From contig CAXXSG010000009.1 of NCBI GenBank assembly GCA_963665915.2, forward strand, positions 1 through 64,000: a stretch of DNA of 64,000 nt, written 5' to 3'. This DNA is from JAFGRU01 sp963665915. GTDB taxonomy: Bacteria > Desulfobacterota > Desulfuromonadia > Desulfuromonadales > JAAYDE01. Numbering within the stretch: position 1 is the stretch's first letter; each line of letters opens with the position of its first letter. Under the pieces are notes generated by a model that was not told the DNA's origin, ran no database searches, and worked only from the letters and a program-made list of their open reading frames with translations. The position numbers and the translations under genes were made by a program. Of this stretch, positions 63,245 through 64,000 are shown piece after piece.

Positions 63245-63590
63245 ACCAAGCTCCGGATTTTAACCACAAAAGAGTTACTAACCACTCTATAGCAGGTGAC
63301 TTGAAGAAAACTACTAAAAGAGGCTGATGGTTTGCCCTCCCCTTCGACACAGCCAGAGCAAGAGGACATTTTGAGAAAAAGACGGGCAGACTGTCTGAGC
63401 GACAGCGAGTTCCTGCCCGTCCTCAAAACGGCCGCGTAGACAGGGGACCCGAAGGGCAAGTAGCAGAGCGCCCTTTTTCTGCTTCCTCTTTTTGGACAGG
63501 CAAAAAGAGGAAGGTGCCGTCAGGGGGCGCCACCCCTGGATGCTCAAACTGAAACAGAAGCCATGTGATAAATTGCCAGGAACAATATAT
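63245..63590. repeat. repeat-like non-coding region with a perfect 13-bp palindrome
   Basis: CTTCCTCTTTTTG (63482-63494) and CAAAAAGAGGAAG (63501-63513) pair perfectly around GACAGG. The flanks (GCAGAGCGCCCTTTTTCTG, GTCAGGGGGCGCCACCCC) are of a kind I associate with dispersed repeats of Geobacter/Pelobacter genomes, but no second copy is in this window. Frames here (GWRPLTAPSSFCLSKK) are spurious. Confidence 0.45.
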
Positions 63591-64000
63591 TCAGCAAAAG
63601 CCCAAACTTCCCGACACCTCGGCCGCGCGGGAGACGCGGATATCGACATAAGGGGGAACCTCCCCTTCGCCGACCCATATCGTCCTCATGCCGAGATTTT
63701 TGGCGGTCTCGAGATTTTCCAGGGAGTCCTCCACCATGGCACAGCGGTGGGGCTCAACATCAAGGTCCGCCAGAACGTTGATGTATGGCTGCGGATACGG
63801 CTTTGGCTGGTAAGAAGTGAAGCGGATGTCGAAAATTTTCTCAAAATGGGATTCCACCCCCAGGCATTGGAGAACGCGGGAAGCATGGCATGAGGGGGCG
63901 TTGGTGAAAATGACTTTGCGCAGGGGACAGCCGGCAAGGGAGTCGCTCAGTTCCGAATCAACACCAAGCCTGCCGGACAAATCGACATCGTGCACGAAAT
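63591..64000 (-). CDS. HAD-superfamily pyrimidine 5'-nucleotidase-like hydrolase (runs off right edge)
   Basis: C-terminal part only; the reading frame enters from beyond 64000 (FVHDVDLSGRLG) and stops at 63591. Seen: motif II KVIFTNAPSCHASRVLQCLG, the motif III lysine in SYQPKPYPQPYINV and the motif IV acidic pair in CAMVEDSLENLETAKNLGMRT, as in the SDT1-like subgroup. The N-terminal DxDxT lies outside. Likely dephosphorylates nucleotides or small phosphates. Confidence 0.88.
   Translation of the reverse strand, partial: FVHDVDLSGRLGVDSELSDSLAGCPLRKVIFTNAPSCHASRVLQCLGVESHFEKIFDIRFTSYQPKPYPQPYINVLADLDVEPHRCAMVEDSLENLETAKNLGMRTIWVGEGEVPPYVDIRVSRAAEVSGSLGFC

Noticed and set aside
63314..63649. 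111-codon minus frame containing GWRPLTAPSSFCLSKK
   Set aside because: Arises from a repeat-like palindromic region that yields the same kind of spurious frame in other genomes; it also overlaps the HAD gene.
1..64000. CRISPR arrays, tRNA, rRNA, prophage or toxin-antitoxin loci
   Set aside because: I looked for regularly spaced direct repeats, cloverleaf-like GGTTCGAATCC arms and typical phage or toxin genes, and found none that I could support.

Overview
The window looks like chromosome from a Gram-negative deltaproteobacterium-type organism, most likely Desulfuromonadales (Geobacter/Desulfuromonas/Pelobacter relatives). This rests on the exact order of the long division/cell-wall cluster with a B12-type radical SAM gene behind ftsZ, a cobA-hemD fusion in a hem operon, abundant PAS histidine kinases, a GAF/sigma-54 activator, and a c-di-GMP-I (GEMM) riboswitch. 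That placement is inference; there is no rRNA or tRNA here to confirm it.

Layout. 1-8 kb: the start of a glycogen phosphorylase gene (runs off the left edge), a membrane hybrid histidine kinase, a frameshifted sugar-dehydrogenase gene, an HtrA-like lipoprotein protease and the radical SAM gene. 8.6-26.5 kb: one minus-strand dcw operon in transcription order mraZ-rsmH-ftsL-ftsI-murE-murF-mraY-murD-ftsW-murG-murC-murB-ddl-ftsQ-ftsA-ftsZ. It makes lipid II precursors in cytoplasm and membrane and builds the divisome; murF carries an apparent 1-nt frameshift. A good sigma-70 promoter and AGTG (MraZ-type) boxes precede mraZ. A large GAF/AAA+ sigma-54 activator is divergently transcribed. 29.5-31 kb: a 53-aa membrane peptide, a leader with two near-perfect anti-SD matches and nested micro-ORFs, and a periplasmic PDC-type protein. 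31-39.3 kb: rhomboid protease, then a minus-strand tetrapyrrole operon (Met8-like gene, hemA, cobA-hemD, hemB, DUF2270, M16 peptidase) from which hemC is absent.

39.6-50 kb is an accessory-looking stretch of short monocistronic genes: thioredoxin, DUF3617, GFA family, DUF3124, peptidoglycan-binding protein, an unknown exported protein under a GEMM riboswitch, a 937-aa propeller/IPT/beta-helix lipoprotein, YjdM/PhnA and an MscS channel. Dispersed MITE-like repeats lie among them. 50-58 kb: CNNM/CorC-type protein, IS5-family remnant, ZntB/CorA-like transporter, a PAS protein without kinase, a PAS-rich hybrid kinase and a DUF99 gene with two decayed partial copies of itself between these signalling genes. 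58-64 kb: RecQ, metallophosphoesterase, Dtd, endonuclease IV and a HAD 5'-nucleotidase-like gene (runs off the right edge).

Most notable: the GEMM riboswitch with its unknown exported target; two MITE-like families, with full, half and internally deleted copies of one and full and internally deleted copies of the other; serial decay of DUF99; the double anti-SD leader; absence of hemC; and single-base frameshifts in murF and the sugar dehydrogenase, which may be sequence errors.
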